The notes under the pieces are model-generated. The model worked only from the letters and a program-made list of their open reading frames with translations. It was not told where the DNA came from and made no database searches. Both the position numbers and the translations under genes were made by a program. 64,000 nt of DNA from Blastobasis lacticolella (taxonomy: Eukaryota; Arthropoda; Insecta; Lepidoptera; Blastobasidae): assembly GCA_905147135.1 (NCBI GenBank), contig LR990067.1:3410001-3474000 (forward strand), in the 5' to 3' direction. Shown piece after piece: positions 52,086-63,674 of this stretch (position 1 is the stretch's first letter; every line of letters begins with the position of its first letter).

Positions 52086-55000
52086 ATGGCAAACTTAAAC
52101 AATGGCATAATCGATTTCTATATCAAAAATGTATACACAACGGTAGTGATCGTGTTAGGTACAATTGGAAATATAATTTCGATATCAGTTTTCGCGAGCA
52201 AACTACGCGTTCAATCGACAAGCCTATACTTTTGGGCCTTAGCGGTTTCGGACACAATGTACCTATCCCTGTTACCGATGTCGTGGGTGCGCTACTTGCT
52301 GCATAACTGGATAACTTTACAAGAGAAAACAAGCTGGTCGCTTTGCCAAACATTTGTGTTTATGTCGAGAACGATGTATTGCTTGAGCGCGTGGCTGCTG
52401 GTAGTGATCACTGTGGAGCAGTTCGTGGCCATTTTGTATCCGCTACGGGGTGTGAATTTCACGCCCAATCGCGTCCGTTTTGTTATCTGCGGCCTCACCA
52501 TTTTGTCAATCCTCCTCAACGGTCCTTGGCTCTGGGTCACAGTATCGGAGAACGAACTGTGCGGTACTGGCCGGGACTATGAAAAGTATGAAAAGGACCT
52601 GTTGATAAATACTTTGTGGGTGTCCTTGGTGCCCTTCTTTGTGATCCTGGTACTGAATACGAGCATAGTGGTGATGGTCTACAGGCGGACTAAAGAGAGG
52701 GAGATGATGACGAGATCGCAGCTAGAGCCGAGGGAGTTCGCAGATGCGGTAGTGGACAACAGTGCGAGCTCTCAACAACATATAACAAGGATGCTCCTGA
52801 TCGTGTCTTCGGTCTACGTCGTATTAAACCTGCCATCCGTCATCACCATAATATCATATGCTGGAATGGTAAGCACAATCTACACACATATAATAAAACA
52901 GTAAAAGCAATGTGTCTGTACAATGCGTAATAATAATTACAAAAACTAATTTAGGGCGATGAAGAAATTGTAATAGTGGGTGTCTGTTTGTTTGCTGTTT
53001 GTACACGCTAATTTCCTGGACTACTAGTGAATGGCTAGCACAAGTCGCTCTCGCGCGCGATAAGCGAGCTAAAGCGGGACAAAGATACTGCTATATTTTT
53101 CATCGTAGTATTGAGAGAAGAAAACAAACGCTTTCTCGCTGAGCGAGCTGTGTATCGGATACATTTATGATAGCCGTACTGCTGGACGGATGTGAATGAA
53201 ATTTTGTTGTTGTAAAGCTATTAAGCCTTGGCAACATATAGGGTATAATTGATTTTGGAAACTGGAACACCTGATGTAGAACCATAATAGATCAGCTAAA
53301 CTATAAATAATATGGAAATTGCGTGCAGTGGATTTTTATGCGGTTTTCCCAGTTTGGTAGTTTGGAGTTCTACTTAAAATGTAGGCCATGTTACATTAAT
53401 TGGGTAGGGTAGAACCAGAGATACAGCTTGACGTCTTCGTAGTTCTAGCTTTCATACTGGTGGTGGAAAAAGACAATATGCCCTAAAAACGATTTACACA
53501 CGGACAAAAGCTAGTAATCAAATACTTTATTTACAAAGTAAGCAAAGCTTGTGTTATGGGTGTCAGACAACTGACAAACTACTTATATATTTTTAAATAC
53601 ATACTTATTATAATCTAACGCCCAGACCCGTAACAGAAATTAAAACTCGTCATTTCAATTTCTGCCCGGCCGGGAATCGAACCCGAGACCTCTGCGTGGC
53701 AGACCGGCTGTTTACCAACTGAAGCACTCAGGTCTTTATTAATTCATCCCAGAAACGCATGAACTACAGTTAAACCTACATGCATCATCAAATAAATAAA
53801 GTTAAGGCTGTTCATGAACATATCGCCGATCACGATATTGTCGCAGATGGCTGAAGCTTCGACGCGAGCACGATTGCTTTAACCTCCGACTATATATTGT
53901 CGTCCCTAGCGTTGTATAGTGGGAATTTCTCAGCATTTCGCTCGGCACATTTCACTATACGGTGTACAATGCCAATGCACTGTTCGGAATTACGGTGATT
54001 TGTATTTATGCAAACCTACTTACCAAAATTCTTCTGATCGTGTGAAACTGTAAAATGACCTATTTTACCCGACTGCGACAGAAGGAGGGCTATGGTTTTC
54101 GATCTTATAGTATGTATGTATGTAGGTATGTCTATTTCTTTGGCACATGCTACAGCCATTACGGCTGAATGGATTTTAACATATGAGGTGTTGTTAGATT
54201 CGTCTTAGTCGCGCGAGTGACACTGGATACCTAAAATAAAATTTAAAAGTTCAAAATGGCGGATTTTGGGTTGCATATTGTGACTTTTGATAATATTTTT
54301 CTATATAAAACCAATCGAATAGGTTACAAAATAAAGGTCTTCAAATGATAATTTCAAAAATATATAGTACAGCAGTCGAGGTTTTTAGTTTTTGTAGTAA
54401 ATACAAAAAAGCGTAGTGGTAGGTCACAGGGTCCGACTCGTAAGTGAGAGGTACCGACAATGACATGCCTGTCATTGTCAATGTTCAAACCTAGGATTTT
54501 TTTACCTGTCTGTCTATGCAGTGTCACCAACTTAATCTGACCCAGTGACAGCGTCGCTGTTAATGGCATTGACATGACATTTCAAAATGGCGACACTTGA
54601 TTCCAGTTTTGGCCACCGGGTCAGAGGGCCTATCGGCTATCTCAGTGGACAACTGAATTTGACATAAAAAAATCTGACACTACTCTAATTTGGTAGACGC
54701 TATTGCCAGTTTTCAACGTAGATGACGTGGTGTAGAATTATCTAGTGTCAAATACAGTTGTCAACTGAGTTAGCCAATAGCCCATCTGAGGGCCTATCGG
54801 CTATCTCAGTGGACAACTGAATTTGACATAAAAAAATCTGACACTACTCTAATTTGGTACTAATTTGGTAGACGCTATTGCCAGTTTTCAACGTAGATGA
54901 CGTGGTGTAGAATTATTTAGTGTCAAATACAGTTGTCAACTGAGTTAGCTGATAAGTTTGTGAATCCATACCTTTTTTCGGGTGTGTTCATAATTTCATG

Positions 55001-55550
55001 CCAAGAATGCGTTCGTTTCATAGCAAATTAGTAATATTTTAAACATTATTATAAAAAAATTGGCTAGCTAAAGAATTTAAATAATTACGAGAGGACATTA
55101 CGTTTTATAAGCTTTATCCATTTCAACTCTCATTATGCCGGCTGGTGGTCAGGAAAAAACTAGACTAGTCTCCTTTGGAGATGTCTCAAGGATCTATTTT
55201 GGGCCGATGCCTTATAATGACATTTACAGACGTCAGCTTAATGTTCTTTTGAGCGCGTAATCGGGACATTAACGTTAATATAATGTAGATGACTTCCTTG
55301 TTGTAAAAAGCTTACCTATAAAAACAACATATTGTATTGTCAACAGAGCTATGAGGAACGCATGAACCGCATGGCAGACCACTGGGCTGCTACGCAGGAA
55401 ATCGCATTTATGTTATGCAACACCAACTTTGGTATCAAGTTCTTCCTATATTGCCTTAGTGGGCAGAATTTCCGGAGGGCACTAAGGGAGACTCTGAGCT
55501 GTGGTGCGGGAAGGGCCGCAGTGGTGCAGCCACCAGGAACAGACGAGTAG
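52086..55550 (+). CDS. Class A (rhodopsin-family) G-protein-coupled receptor, probable neuropeptide receptor
   Basis: Two exons: 52086-52868 (donor GTAAGC, phase 0) and 55347-55550 (acceptor TCAACAG, ending TAG); 328 aa. All seven membrane segments can be placed, at about residues 14-38, 46-70, 88-112, 130-153, 175-198, 232-257 and 278-298. Landmarks are Asn29 (TM1), Asp56 (TM2) and Cys87 paired with Cys159. It differs from most of its class at two switches: the TM3 DRY position reads Glu111-Gln112-Phe113, and NPxxY reads KFFLY (292-296). The tail is short. The frame is open back to an ATG at 51978, but that extension lies in repeat-like DNA, so Met37 of the long frame is taken as the start. 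The ligand is unknown; the general look (LNLP in TM6, FFLYCLSG in TM7) fits peptide receptors of the FMRFamide/GPR139 type. Confidence 0.8.
53525..53740 (-). mobile_element. SINE3 copy in the receptor intron
   Basis: A full-length minus-strand copy: tRNA-Gly-like head at 53665-53735 (GCCCGGCCGGGAATCGAACC on plus), body to AAGCAAAGCTTGTGTTATGG. Confidence 0.75.
54530..54622 (-). repeat. Dispersed repeat, copy
   Basis: On the minus strand GGCCAAAACTGGAATCAAGT followed by GCCATTTTGAAATGTCATG also occurs, in diverged form, at 31300-31345 (+) and 58915-59010 (+). It is an unclassified short repeat. Confidence 0.5.
54626..54783. mobile_element. Short TIR element, first of two tandem copies
   Basis: 158 bp with inverted ends GGGCCTATCGGCTATCTCAG and its imperfect complement. 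It is separated from the second copy by six bases and is homologous to 30396-30564. Confidence 0.75.
54790..54954. mobile_element. Short TIR element, second tandem copy
   Basis: Nearly identical to the first copy except for a 12-bp duplication (TACTAATTTGGT). The right end is degraded (TTAGCTGATAAG). Both lie in the intron of the receptor gene. Confidence 0.75.
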
Positions 55551-55648
55551 CGTATCAAGAAATAGACTTTTGGGGCGCCACAGGTTATCCTATGTCATCG
55601 ATGAAGAAGGCTATGGTCTTACACATTGCGATTGGTAATGAGCAGGTT

Positions 55649-56053
55649 TTCAATAGGTATCTAAAGCATTACTAACCACTCACTAGATGGCGCCCCGACA
55701 ATTTTGGTAATTGATAATCGCTTGAAATAGGTTCTTAGCAAACAGGATATAAACACTGGGTACGTTGTATTGGATAATAGAATTTGTCAATAGTTTTCAA
55801 CCATTTTAGAGGTTGTAATAATAATGGAGCATAGTGCCAACTTGTATAAATATTTCTTTGTATATTTCGTTCAAGCTTTAACTGTTATGTTTATATTAAT
55901 AAACATTTTATTGTTAAGTTTAGTATTAGTTGGCTGCATGAAATCGCTGCCACCATCATACAGATTTAAAAAAGATTACCAAAATTGTAGGAGCGCCATA
56001 TATTGATGCTTTTTGAAACCAACTGACAATACCTACTGGAAAACTCCTCACTG
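55649..56053 (+). mobile_element. Micro-ORF MITE, copy 3
   Basis: Starts about 100 bp after the receptor's stop codon. It has the same ends as 21831-22257 (AGGTTTTCAATAGGTATC left, CAATACCTACTGGAAAACTC right) and carries a TATAAATA box at 55845 ahead of its short open frame. Confidence 0.75.
55887..56006 (+). CDS. 39-aa open frame inside mobile element (copy 3)
   Basis: Begins MFILINILLLSLVLVGC, then MKSLPPSYRFK, ending RSAIY and TGA. It differs from the copy at 22081-22200 by three amino-acid and two silent changes. An upstream in-frame ATG (55824) would extend it to 60 codons, but that extension has a stop in copy 1. TATAAA lies 37 bp before this ATG. Function unknown; a hydrophobic leader plus short tail is all that can be seen. 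Confidence 0.35.
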   Translation: MFILINILLLSLVLVGCMKSLPPSYRFKKDYQNCRSAIY

Positions 56054-56204
56054 CTATCAAGATTTTGAGAACAGTGATTCCGATTTTAACAGACTATTTA
56101 TCACTATTAATTAATAAGCCATTGTGTTATTTGTTTGTGGCGTTTTTGTGTGTCAATAAACGTGGTCGTCTATTCTAATATATACTCTTTTCTGAGTTAT
56201 GCAC

Positions 56205-56375
56205 ATTAGTTTTCCCTGGAGAGTTCAACATAGAGTTCTTCAAGAGAGGGGTGAAAAGGTTTTTGCGGGGTCGGCAACGCGTGGGTGATGCCCCTGGTAT
56301 TGCAAACGTCCATAGGCTGCGTGACTGCTTACCATCAGGCGGGTCGTAAGCTTGTTTGCACCTAAGTGATATAAA
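56205..56375 (+). mobile_element. LINE 3' end fragment
   Basis: A plus-strand copy of the VFPGEYNMEFFKKG family tail (TTTTCCCTGGAGAGTTCAAC to GTAAGCTTGTTTGC) with a short A-tail. Confidence 0.7.
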
Positions 56376-56389
56376 AAAGAAGTCGAAAA

Positions 56390-56548
56390 CTAAGCGATGC
56401 TGTTACAGTGTGGGAAAACATCGAGATGAAACCTTCAGCACTTCAGGCCACTGACCGTGTAACCATGATCCAATCTCGTCAGGTGCCCCTGGTAGCGGTC
56501 AGATGGAGATCTCCAACCCGGTTGCCAAGCGTGGAGATTACATCAATC
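56390..56548 (+). mobile_element. SINE2 body joined to a SINE1 piece
   Basis: SINE2 body 56395-56505 (GATGCTGTTACAGTGTGGGA to CTGGTAGCGGTCAG) runs into a SINE1 fragment, 56506-56540 (GATCTCCAACCCGGTTGCCA). Confidence 0.6.
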
Positions 56549-56550
56549 AT

Positions 56551-56814
56551 CATCATCATCATCACAGCCCGTAACAGTCCACTGCAGGACTTCGGGCCTC
56601 TCCCACGAAAGGGGAGGTTATTGCCATAATCTCCACGCTTGGCAGGCGGGTTGGAGATCGCAGTGTTTAAATACAACAATGGAAAATGCTGCTGCCCATT
56701 TTCCAGACTAAGGAGACTCTTGATCTTTGGCCTCGAAAACATTAGTCGCCTTGTACGACACCCATGAGTGTAAGGGGTTGGTGCTATTCTACTCTGCCGG
56801 ACACCACACGGCCA
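56551..56814 (-). mobile_element. SINE1 copy 9
   Basis: A full-length minus-strand copy (CATCATCATCACAGCCCG to GGACACCACACGGCCA). A second 3' end of the family follows in plus orientation at 56829-56893. Confidence 0.8.
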
Positions 56815-57311
56815 ACAACCTCAATTATTACATTAATAACCTCCCCTTTTGTGGGAGAGGCCCTTAGTACTGCAGTGGGCTGTTATGGGCTATGATGATG
56901 GTGATGATGATACGTCAAAAAACTTTCAGACGATAAGAAATACTTTTTATAGGTGGAAGAATTTTTAAAATCAGTAGTAGCTGTTTATGAGTTTATCCAT
57001 TATAAAGAAACAAATCTTTTCACTTTATAATATTAGTATAGACAAGTACATTCTTTATGTGTAAAACATTCCTTTATCTGATCTACGATCTACTTATCTG
57101 ATCTTTTATTTTATAATGAACATGATTTAAGCTGAATAATTATGGTTGGTTGCAGCAGGTTACGTTATTTCGTTTATATATACTTAAAACTCCCGTTTGT
57201 TTGAATTTGAAAGACGACGACAATGACGTTAGATACTTTAGAAGAAGAAAATGTTCTAAACTATTGACTGGAATTTTATTACTTCAATTGGAGAGTTTTC
57301 ACTTGAACCAC

Positions 57312-57510
57312 ACACAATGAAACCTGCACATTCAGCTGAATGTGTAACCATGATCCAATCTGGTCAGGTTCCCCTGGTAGCAGGGTCACGGACGTCAGAT
57401 GGCAGTCGCTCCATTGTAATTACCTGATCTGCCAAATCCTGGGTCATGGTCAAGGCGGACCCCGGGCTCTCGTGCACGAGAGCATAACCGGGACATTAAC
57501 GCCAAGATTA
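57312..57510 (+). mobile_element. SINE2 3' part
   Basis: The body from ACACAATGAAACCTGCACAT to CATTAACGCCAAGAT; the head is missing. Confidence 0.75.
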
Positions 57511-57819
57511 TTTTATTTTGAACAGCTCTCACTTATGGAATAAAAGATAAAATTCGTTTACAAATACGATAGAAAAACCTGATAACCCCCGACCAAGTTT
57601 ACTTTAAATTAAATATTTATTAAACTACAAAACCGATTTAAATGAAACAAAGCTAAGAACCATGTCGATTAAACTGGCTTCAAATAAGGAAAACCGCATC
57701 CATATTGATCCATCCGTTCGGGAACTACGATGCCACATACAGATACACAAAGCCAAAGATACACATGTCTAACTTATAACCAAAGACTTCTACATAATGG
57801 ACCGGTTCATTGTACAAAG

Positions 57820-58045
57820 GCAATGATAATAATACTCTTTTAAATGGTATTGTGTTTCTGCCGGTGAGTAAGGTTTCCAGTGCTCCATGGGGTGGGGATT
57901 TGGGGAACCGTGGTTTTGGCAGTGGAGTGGCTTTTGCCTTTTTGCTGCTAGAGCAACGTGTTATAAAGGTGGGCAACGCATTGGCGATACTCTTGGTGTT
58001 GCTAAAGTCTATAGGCAGTGGTGACTACTTCCCATCATGTATGTC
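57820..58045 (+). mobile_element. LINE 3' end fragment (GDHFPSG family)
   Basis: A plus-strand copy of the element at 23180-23465, ending in an A-run at 58048-58057. Confidence 0.7.
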
Positions 58046-58059
58046 TAAAAAAAAAAATT

Positions 58060-59550
58060 ACACTAGCATTTATAAAATTATTATGATAGTCTATAGTACT
58101 GTTAATTATTATAAAAATAAAAGTTGCGTTAATCTCTGTAACATGCGTGTTTTTCTTACGATTCTTGTTAGATGAACCAACTTGCCCTCCCCTCCCTTCA
58201 TTGGAGCTAAATCTGCAATGGCGCTCCAACGTCGTCTCAGTGACGTTTTTGCCAAGTAAACAAATAGTCGTTACTTTACAATCTAAGAATGCCGAGTTGC
58301 GTAGGAAACACAATCACTAATTCCGATAAACAGTAACCAAAAACAAGAATGGAGTATCATTCTTCCGTAAAGTATAACAAACATCATGTACCTATTACTT
58401 GTAAAACTTATGTGTTTAGCATTTCCAATAAATATTTCAGTGTTTATTGCTAAATTAATAACCGGCCATGATTAGTTCATGCACGCCATCTGCTTATTTT
58501 TCATTTGGCTGTCTTACATCTATGCGCACGATGTGACTTTGCACTGGCGGCATAATGCCGTTGTTTTGTTTTCGCGGAAGTAATATTATTATAGATAAAA
58601 ATAGATGACAGATGAGTACACAAATTAATCAATAAAAATAATATCGTTATGTAATGTAGCTTCAAAGCAGTCAACAAAAACTTGTTGTAAATGTGGTAAA
58701 TTCGTTAAAGAATTCTACAACAACAAAAGTGGCATAATTTTAAAGGAGGTAAAATGATAAAGATTATAAGTTGGATTTGTAATTGACGAATCCCAATTAT
58801 TACTGTTTAGTAAATTATATTTTAGATTACGTTACAACAATTTTGTACGCTTTTACAATGTTATATCTGGCGCCTTGGCGAGATTGATGACTGACGTCTA
58901 TTTCAGTGCCACAAACCGGTGGCCAAAACTGGAACTAAGTGTTGCCATATTGAAATGTTATGTCATTGCCAACAACAGCGACGCTGTGTTGCACAAGAGA
59001 CTGCGCCATTTTATTTAATATGGTAACGGTGAGTGTTATTTGTTCGGTAAAGCATATATATATACTTATACATCCATGCTTATAACACCCTCTTTTTATT
59101 ATTAAAAAGGGGGTTAAAAGAGCAAGATATGAACATACCAGAAAATGCTGGTACCCATTATCTGGTAACGAATGATTTAGTATGTTGACCGTCAGAGTAA
59201 ATTGACTCATGTTAGGCATATTATCGTATTACATACGCGATGTACCTTTTCGATTGGTTTTCCTTTCGGTTGATGGTCACTACAGGGGAGGGAGAGGTGA
59301 CAGCTGCGATGATGCGCGGGTAGACTTCCTACCTTCACATGGAAGTGGGTAGGCGTCCCACCCTCACATTGAATTGTTAGTTTGTTATTCTCCGGAACTT
59401 TGTTACGTAGCCCTGCTATAAGTAAGCTGATGACTATGCGGCCCCAATTCCTCCGAATCAGCAAACTCTATGGCAACTCGGTCACGGATGCGATGGGCAG
59501 TTTTAATAGAGAATTTATATTTTATTTATTTATTATCAGAACCAAACAGT
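58060..59550. other. Intergenic, no supported gene
   Basis: AT-rich with one copy of the short repeat named at 54530-54622 (58915-59010). Open frames on either strand are short and lack start or splice support. Confidence 0.4.
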
Positions 59551-59559
59551 CTTACACAG

Positions 59560-59790
59560 AATAACATTTAAATAATTGTGGACAAATTCACACACAGCGC
59601 CATAAATTAATTAATTAATAAAAAGGTATTTATTAAGCTCCATCTAGCTCCAAAGTAAGCAAAGCTTGTGTCATGGGTGCTAGATAACTGATAAACTATG
59701 TACTTATATACTTTTTAAATACATACTTATTATACATAGAACACCCAGACCAGTAACATAAATTGAAATTCATCATTTCAATTTAAAAAG
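59560..59790 (-). mobile_element. SINE3 fragment
   Basis: The minus-strand body is recognisable (CACACAGCGCCAT, then AGCAAAGCTTGTGTCATGGG, AACACCCAGACC). The tRNA-like head is missing beyond CATCATTTCAATTT. Confidence 0.65.
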
Positions 59791-59799
59791 CATATAACG

Positions 59800-60745
59800 T
59801 AAAGACCTATAGTTTCCAAAATTTATACATAAATACAAACCAAACGATCTACATTAAACATAAAAATATCATAAAAATAAACAACAACAATTAGATGAGT
59901 AATACAATACATAATTCTTTAACGTTATTTTTAACCCTCTACTGCATGATATAAGATGGAAGTTAAATAAAAAATATTAATTTTCAAATCAAATCAAATG
60001 AAAATTTCTTTATTGATTAGGACATTAAATATCTCTTTCAATCGTCAAAAAGGAGGGGGGTAGGAAAGTAGGAACGAAACACACAGTGACACGCTGACCG
60101 CCCTATGTCTGTAGATAAACGTATCCCTCGCCAACCACAACCGAACCGGGCTCGACAATGCCAGACAGAGCCGGATGAATTAATGATGAGATTTGCTATA
60201 TTTATATAAGAAAAACAACACTGAAAAAATATATTAAAAAGTATTGTTGTTTAGTTTTTATTTTATGAAACCATAAATGGGTTCGTATGCATCAACACAA
60301 AAAATCACTAGGACATATATGGTTTCCTATGCATACATACAATTTAATTAAACGAGAAGAGGAAGAAGAGGTGTACGGCAAGTTATCAGATTATCATATT
60401 ATTATGTTTAATTTGTGAAGGCAACGAACTAAAACTATGGAAGTGAGTGTTATCAAAATTATACATTATTAGTCTAAGGAACCCTATCCGCGGAGTGAAG
60501 ATCGTGCGCTAACGTCACGGCAGTGAATTTCGCGGGTGAAAGCAGGACAGCAGATAGCAGCGATGGATGGAAGACTTCACTTTGCTGGAGGCGCTCGGAA
60601 CGGAAGGACGTGCTCACTAGCCATTACTTGTGTTAATTTCATCGTGTCGATTTTTAGATATTTTCATTGTAACAATTAATTGAGAAAAATATAGGTTGTG
60701 TTCTGTTGTTTATATTCTTTGTAAGTAAATCCCTAGAGATTAGTA
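59800..60745. other. Intergenic, no supported gene
   Basis: Nothing beyond simple AT-rich runs and a GC-richer patch (60480-60610). The words ATGGGTTCGTATGCAT and TATGGTTTCCTATGCAT recur around 60280-60345; similar words are near 36625-36690. Confidence 0.4.
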
Positions 60746-60749
60746 ACAA

Positions 60750-61089
60750 CATTATATTAACTCCATTTAGAGCCTTTTGTACATCCTTTTACACGTGTAG
60801 CCTGTGGGCTAATTATACTCGAAAAGCATATGGAGCCCTTCGCGTCAAGTACAATAGTGCGTTCAGGGTGGTGTTGCGACTGGGTCGCTACTGCAGTGCC
60901 TCAGGCATGTTTGCGGAGGCGCGCGTGGACTGTTTCTACGCTACAATGCGCAATAAAGCTGCATCCCTGGTCAGAAGAGTGCGAGAAAGCCCCAATAACA
61001 TCCTGGCAATGATCGCAGATAGGCTCGACTACCCATACATGTCTCACTGCTGCCAACGACTGTACACCGATAATTGCACTAACAAATAG
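60750..61089 (+). mobile_element. LINE reverse-transcriptase C-terminal fragment (jockey-like)
   Basis: A plus-strand frame with blocks FRAFCTSFYTCSLWANYTRK, YGALRVKYNSAFRVVL, CSASGMFAEARVDCFYATMR and SLVRRVRESPNNILAMIADR. This arrangement is typical of the C-terminal domain of lepidopteran jockey-type elements, and the frame is intact only in this 110-codon stretch. 5'-truncated. Confidence 0.75.
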
Positions 61090-61343
61090 ATATAGAAATT
61101 ACTAAAACAATGAGTCTAGTCACTTGAATAAATAAATTATAAATTAAATTAATGGATATGTTATAGAAGAGATATGTAATATGTTTAATTTATTTATTTA
61201 TTTATTTATTTACTTCACCATACATTTGTAGCATTACAGTATACTTAACACTAATGCACTACAAACGTGACAACAATTTTACAAATAAAAATAGTAATAA
61301 ACTATGGCACATTTCCATGTAAAATTTAAATAATTAGGAACGA

Positions 61344-63668
61344 TCATTCATTCATTAACTCACAAAACCTCAGACACATACGTCGCACGTCTGTCCATCC
61401 ACTAGCAAATACGTCACACTCAGGTGCTGATGTCTGAAGAGCGTTCAGCATGTCCATAGCGCGAAGTAAAGGAGAATGCGCGCGAGCTACGGTTCGCGCG
61501 GCCGGAATCGCGAGGAGCCGGTTCTGACGCGCTCTTAAGATTATTCTTGGCTTAGGGGGGACAAATAAACTTACTACCTGTGAGACCAGAGCCGTACAGT
61601 CGGCATCCCCGCGCAACGTGAGACACACCATTATAAGCAAATTAAAGTTACGCCTTACTTCCAAAGAATTGAAACCTAGCGTACCCAGCAGGTATTTAGT
61701 GGGGTATAAAAAGGGATAGTATCCATACATTTTTTTATATAGAAATCGCAGAAACGCTTTCTGGACTTTCTCCAGAAGCAAGGCATAACTACTCTCATAT
61801 GGATGCCAAATGACAGAGGCTGACTCCAGTTTACTCCGCACTAGTGCACAATAAATGAGTTTGATGGCACGGGGGTCTTTAAAATCGCGCGAGTTTCTAA
61901 TTACGAACCCCAGTCTCCTTGAGCAGTCGGATGCAAGACTCTTCATATGCTCATGGAAGTTAAGCGCGGGATCAAAAATAACGCCCAGGTCTTTAATTGT
62001 GGTGACACGATTAATTATGTTAGCGCCCAGCGTATACTGAGCTACAAAAGGACTTTTAGACCGACTAAATGACATGACATGGCACTTCGATGGATTAAAG
62101 TGTAGCTTATTATTTACACTCCATTTATACACAGCATCGATGTCCGACTGTAAGTCATTACAGTCGGACATCTCAGACACCTTATGGATGAGCTTAAGGT
62201 CGTCAGCATACAACAAGCTACGAGAAGATTGGAGAGCCTGTTCCATGTCATTCACCATTATACTAAATAATAACGGACCCAAAACTGAACCCTGGCTGAC
62301 CCCGGAACGTGTATGATACGTACCAGATTCATAGCAACCGTGGCGGACGTATTGTTGCCTGTCACGCAAGTAACTAGCGAAAAGATTCAACAATGATGGA
62401 GAAAACCCTATAGAACATAGCTTACTCAGCAGCACATCATTATCAACTCTGTCAAAAGCTTTTTTAAAATCAAAGTAGACCACGTCTACCTGAATACCTT
62501 TGTCCAGGTGATCGGAGACGAGGTCCACCAAAGTAAGAAGGTTGGTAGTTACAGAGCGTTTAGATCTGAACCCATGTTGGGAATCGCTCAGAAAAGGCTT
62601 GATCTGCGAGTTAATGTGTGTACACAGTATCAGCTCATACACTTTTGCCAAAGATGATAAGTTGGCAATGGGTCTATAGTTCTCAACATCCTTTAAATCG
62701 CCCGACTTGGGGATAGGTTTCACTCGGGTAGTCTTAAAATGTTGCGGGTAACATCCGGTGGAAATAGATAAGTTTAGGATGTGGTAGAGTGGGTTTATAA
62801 AAAAGTATTTACAGGCTTTAATAATGAAAGCAGGCAGGTTATCGGGGCCAATCGAGGGTTTCAATTTGTCTATGGCGGTTTCGATATCTGTAAGAGAGAT
62901 ACTCTTAATGTCGATGTAGTTAGCAGACGAGGTTCGCTCTGCCGTAATTACGTCTGCACTTACCAGGCGAGGGACGTCAGGCAAGAAGACACTAGAAAAA
63001 TACGAGGAGAAGGCGTCCGCCGCCGCACTACCAGTATGTTCCCTACCTTCTAAAGTAACTGAGGTCTGAAATCCGCCCTTAGATCTCAGCCCATTTATAT
63101 GATTCCAGAATGCCCTCGGATCACATCTAATCTTATCCTGAGTTCTACGTAAGTAGTTCCTATATGCAGAGGAAGATCTTCTTTTAATATCTGTTCTAAG
63201 ACTGGCAAACTTAGCATAGGAATCCATGCAGCCACGCGACTTCCATACGCAATGAAGTCTTGCCTTACGCTTTATGTCCCTAATGAGATCCGCAGTGAAC
63301 CAAACAGGATAGACTCTACTGGCCTTCTCCTGTCTTATCTTCCTTGGTATGCACTCATCAAAGACATGAAAAACAATGGCGTAAAAAGTTTCGAGGGCGT
63401 CATCGACACTTTGAGCAGCGTACACTCCATCCCAATTGGCACTAGCTATAAGATGATATAATAACTGATAATTTCCTTTAGAGAAATTCCAGTCACCCCG
63501 AGAACAGATGTTGCTAGGCTCAATCGTCTCTGACTGCCCTCGCTTTGCGTCTCCTAGGGGGATACAAACTTCAAGGGGTGGGTGATATACATCTCGTCGT
63601 TGGACAAGACCGCCCCCCTGTATCTCAGAGACCGTGGTACGAGCTATGTTCTCAGACACCAGCACCAC
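61344..63668 (-). CDS. Reverse transcriptase region of LINE ORF2
   Basis: 774 open codons on the minus strand. The N-terminal third is the linker after the endonuclease (SAYRNYLRRTQDKIR, DPRAFWNHINGLRSK). RT motifs then follow in order: a finger block (ARVKPIPKSGDLKDVENYRP, where KPIPKSGD is diagnostic), HGFRSKRSVTTNLL, DVVYFDFKKAFDRVDNDVL, SGVSQGSVLGPLLFSIMVND and the catalytic YADDLKLI. A C-terminal domain (KLIYCALVRSKLESASVIWH) ends at FCELMNE. All catalytic residues seen are intact. The reaction is target-primed reverse transcription of the element's RNA. The frame is broken 5' by a shift relative to the endonuclease frame at 63669-63680. Confidence 0.85.
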   Translation of the reverse strand: MVLVSENIARTTVSEIQGGGLVQRRDVYHPPLEVCIPLGDAKRGQSETIEPSNICSRGDWNFSKGNYQLLYHLIASANWDGVYAAQSVDDALETFYAIVFHVFDECIPRKIRQEKASRVYPVWFTADLIRDIKRKARLHCVWKSRGCMDSYAKFASLRTDIKRRSSSAYRNYLRRTQDKIRCDPRAFWNHINGLRSKGGFQTSVTLEGREHTGSAAADAFSSYFSSVFLPDVPRLVSADVITAERTSSANYIDIKSISLTDIETAIDKLKPSIGPDNLPAFIIKACKYFFINPLYHILNLSISTGCYPQHFKTTRVKPIPKSGDLKDVENYRPIANLSSLAKVYELILCTHINSQIKPFLSDSQHGFRSKRSVTTNLLTLVDLVSDHLDKGIQVDVVYFDFKKAFDRVDNDVLLSKLCSIGFSPSLLNLFASYLRDRQQYVRHGCYESGTYHTRSGVSQGSVLGPLLFSIMVNDMEQALQSSRSLLYADDLKLIHKVSEMSDCNDLQSDIDAVYKWSVNNKLHFNPSKCHVMSFSRSKSPFVAQYTLGANIINRVTTIKDLGVIFDPALNFHEHMKSLASDCSRRLGFVIRNSRDFKDPRAIKLIYCALVRSKLESASVIWHPYESSYALLLEKVQKAFLRFLYKKMYGYYPFLYPTKYLLGTLGFNSLEVRRNFNLLIMVCLTLRGDADCTALVSQVVSLFVPPKPRIILRARQNRLLAIPAARTVARAHSPLLRAMDMLNALQTSAPECDVFASGWTDVRRMCLRFCELMNE

Positions 63669-63674
63669 ATCTAG

